Of a stretch of 6,057 nt of DNA, positions 4,034-6,057 are shown in pieces; position 1 is the stretch's first letter, and every line of letters starts with the position of its first letter. Below the pieces are notes generated by a model. The model was not told the origin of the DNA. It saw nothing but the letters and a program-made list of their open reading frames with translations, and did no database searches. This DNA comes from Azonexus sp. GTDB lineage: Bacteria > Pseudomonadota > Gammaproteobacteria > Burkholderiales > Rhodocyclaceae. The stretch covers positions 1-6,057 of the forward strand of contig JAKLLI010000198.1 of assembly GCA_023150195.1 (NCBI GenBank), read 5' to 3'. The position numbers were made by a program, and so were the translations under genes.

Positions 4034-6057
4034 TCAGTAGCCGCTGACACTGAGGCGCGAGTGGCCAATGCCGCCGCCCTTGTCCACGCGGATTTGTGTC
4101 GGGATGCGCTCTTTCAGGCTATCGACATGGCTGATGATGCCGATCATCTTGCCGCTGGCGTTGAGCGTATCCAACGCGGCCAGCGCCGTTTCCAGCGTGT
4201 CGCCATCGAGGGTGCCAAAGCCTTCGTCAAGGAAGAGCGAGTCGATGGAGGTTTTCTGGCTGACCAGATCGGAGAGCGCCAGCGCCAAGGCCAGACTGAC
4301 CAGAAAACTTTCGCCGCCCGACAGCGTGCGGGTATCGCGGGCGACATCGCCTTGCCAGCTGTCCAGCTCGCCCTGCAGGCGCCGCCTGAGCAGGTAGCGG
4401 GCATGCAGACGGGCCAGGTGGCGATTGGCGAGGTGCAGCAGATGATCAAGCGTCAGCCCTTGGGCGAACTTGCGAAATTTGTCGCCCTTCGCAGAGCCGA
4501 TCAGGCCATCCAGCCGCTGCCAGAGATCGCTCTCCGCCGTGTCGACGGCAATTTGCGCCAGCAGCGCTTGTTGACCGCTGCGTGCGTCGGCATCCTGGGT
4601 CAGCAGTGCGCGCAGGGCGCCCAACTGTTCGCTGAGGCTACGCCGCTCGTTGTCCACTTCCACCAGGGCCGCCGCCAGCGATGCCTCGGGTGGTACGGGG
4701 GAATACGCCATGCTGTCGCGCAATGCGCCCAGCTTGTCGCCGGTGGCCTTGTGGATGGCGGCGGCCTGCTGGCGGTGGCTGTCGAGCATTTCTTTGCGCA
4801 CTTGCAGTTGCTGGCGGATTTCCGGCGTCAGGCTGGCGGCGAGAAAGGCATTTGTGTCCGGGAACGGACTGGTCGCTAGCGCCTGTTGCCATGCGGTCAA
4901 CGCGCTATTCAGATCGATTTTCTGTTGGGCGAGCGTGGCTTCCAACTGGGTTTGACGACCTTGCAAGGCGGCGTCTTGCTGTTGGCCTTCGCTGATCGCC
5001 TGCTCGCTTTGGGCCAGCCGAACTTCAGGCGGTTCATGGGCGTTGGCGGTGTCGTGTGTCGCATCGGGCGCTACATCAGGCGCCGCATCGGGCCCCAATG
5101 GGGGCCGGCTGGCGAGGCAGTTTGCGTAGCGGGTTTGCCATTCGCTGGCCTTGGCGACCCTGTGTTCGTGGGTTTGTTGGTGGCGCAACAACTGCTCACC
5201 GAGGGCTTGCCGATGGGCTTGTCGCGCTTGCCATTGCGTCCATTCGGTTTCTTTGGCCGCCAGCCAGGCTGTGGGGTCGCTGGGTAATTCACCCAATTGC
5301 GCGGCGAGGCTGGTATCCAGTGCGGCCAGTTCGTTGCGCCGCATTGCATGCTGTTTTTCCGCTTGTTCGGCCTGTTCGGTGTCCTGTTGTTGCTGCTGAA
5401 GCAGCAAGCTGTGCCGGGCGCTGACTTGCTGCAGGGTTTGCGCGGTTTCCGCGCAGCGCTTGTCAGCGGCCTGGCAGGCCAGTTCGCCCTGTTCGGCGGC
5501 TTGCAGATGTTCGGCCTGGGCCTTGAGCGCGCTGGCGGCGTTGGCCTCGGCATCGCGCAGGGATTTTTCGTCCTGCCAGGCGTCGACCGCCAGGGTTTGC
5601 GTGGTGGCCAGGGCGGCGCACTGACTTTCCCATTCGCGGCTGAGCGCTTGTTGGTTGGCGGCCAAGGCGGCCAGTTGCCGGGTCCATTCCTCGTGCTTGC
5701 TCTGCAGGCCGCTTTGTTCGCTGCGCAGTTTCTGGCCGGTTTCGGTCAACGCATCGAGTTTGGCCTGGGTTTCCTTGAGCGCGCCTTCGGTGCCGGCGAG
5801 ATCCAGTGCTTCGTAGTGGGCTATGGCCGGGTGCGCCGTGGCACCGCACAGCGGGCAGGGGGCACCCGGCTGAAGTTGCTGGCGATGTGCGGACAGGCTC
5901 TGGATCACGCGCTCCTGTTCCAGCAGTTTTCGCTTGTCGGCAAGCTGGGTGCTGAGTGCGCGATGCTGTTCGCGCAGACGCACCAAGGCCTTTTCCTTGA
6001 CGTCAATCTGTTGGGCAGCGGCAGTCGCTTGTTCGGTCAGTGTGGCTTGTTGGCGGC
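4034..6057 (-). CDS. sbcC: SbcC, ATPase subunit of the SbcCD nuclease (5' end outside the window)
   Basis: The frame is open from the right edge to the TGA at 4034-4036, giving about 674 C-terminal residues of a protein usually 1,000-1,200 long. SbcC, the bacterial Rad50, works with the SbcD nuclease to cleave DNA hairpins and protein-blocked ends. Visible parts in order are: the end of the first coiled coil; the zinc hook CPLC (codons at 5846-5857), through which two molecules join; a long Ala/Gln/Glu-rich second coiled coil to about 4600; then the C-terminal ATPase half. That half holds the ABC signature LSGGE (4310-4324), Walker B SLFLDEG (4220-4240), the D-loop GTLD and the switch histidine of ISHVDS (4127-4129). 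The Walker A motif is on the missing part. A low-complexity stretch (PDAAPDVAPDATHD) near 5065-5090 lies in the coiled coil and probably makes a flexible break. sbcD would be expected upstream of the right edge. Confidence 0.96.
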   Translation of the reverse strand, partial: RQQATLTEQATAAAQQIDVKEKALVRLREQHRALSTQLADKRKLLEQERVIQSLSAHRQQLQPGAPCPLCGATAHPAIAHYEALDLAGTEGALKETQAKLDALTETGQKLRSEQSGLQSKHEEWTRQLAALAANQQALSREWESQCAALATTQTLAVDAWQDEKSLRDAEANAASALKAQAEHLQAAEQGELACQAADKRCAETAQTLQQVSARHSLLLQQQQQDTEQAEQAEKQHAMRRNELAALDTSLAAQLGELPSDPTAWLAAKETEWTQWQARQAHRQALGEQLLRHQQTHEHRVAKASEWQTRYANCLASRPPLGPDAAPDVAPDATHDTANAHEPPEVRLAQSEQAISEGQQQDAALQGRQTQLEATLAQQKIDLNSALTAWQQALATSPFPDTNAFLAASLTPEIRQQLQVRKEMLDSHRQQAAAIHKATGDKLGALRDSMAYSPVPPEASLAAALVEVDNERRSLSEQLGALRALLTQDADARSGQQALLAQIAVDTAESDLWQRLDGLIGSAKGDKFRKFAQGLTLDHLLHLANRHLARLHARYLLRRRLQGELDSWQGDVARDTRTLSGGESFLVSLALALALSDLVSQKTSIDSLFLDEGFGTLDGDTLETALAALDTLNASGKMIGIISHVDSLKERIPTQIRVDKGGGIGHSRLSVSGY

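Noticed and set aside
4009..4068. Longer asparaginase-like frame starting at TTG 4068
   Set aside because: The extension overlaps the end of sbcC and lacks a ribosome binding site, whereas GTG 4008 has GGAG at 6 bases and starts just before the first beta strand.
4001..4879. Open frame of 292 codons on the plus strand
   Set aside because: Antisense to the conserved C-terminal ATPase part of sbcC; a shadow in GC-rich DNA.

Overview
The window looks like chromosomal DNA of a betaproteobacterium that stores polyhydroxyalkanoate (PHA). The evidence is GC-rich coding DNA, a Phasin_2-type phasin, a DnaQ exonuclease fused to a GIY-YIG/Cho-like nuclease, a long-chain flavodoxin and an SbcC of proteobacterial type. 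A member of the Rhodocyclales is a reasonable guess, but the sequence alone cannot settle it. I see no mobile element, CRISPR array, tRNA or rRNA.

Layout. Positions 1-1928 hold two minus-strand genes: a flavodoxin (1407-1928) and, 41 bases after it, a nuclease fusion (1-1365) that runs off the left edge. A 274-base divergent region (1929-2202) separates the flavodoxin from the plus-strand phasin gene (2203-2718), which ends in a strong intrinsic terminator (2748-2774). Next comes a compact unit: a promoter (2802-2832) whose upstream box is nearly identical to one in the phasin promoter, followed after about 58 transcribed bases by a second strong intrinsic terminator (2871-2897). The short transcript between them carries two tandem TCTCCTCCA units. 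One of these lies in a predicted hairpin loop, so an anti-Shine-Dalgarno motif is exposed. I call this a candidate small RNA; it is the most interesting object in the window. It is followed by a small winged-helix protein gene (2953-3201) and a 65-residue protein of unknown function (3300-3497). The right part is again minus strand: sbcC (4034 to beyond 6057), then 25 bases later a one-domain asparaginase-like gene (3508-4008) with a GTG start, convergent with the 65-residue gene.

How the parts may work together. The phasin coats PHA granules. The shared box (TGYTGCGGTGCACAA) before both the phasin and the short transcript suggests that one regulator controls both, most plausibly the PHA-responsive repressor PhaR. 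If so, the small RNA, able to pair with ribosome binding sites, would be made when PHA accumulates. The other genes (nuclease fusion, SbcC, flavodoxin, asparaginase-like) are DNA-repair and housekeeping neighbours with no evident link to PHA.
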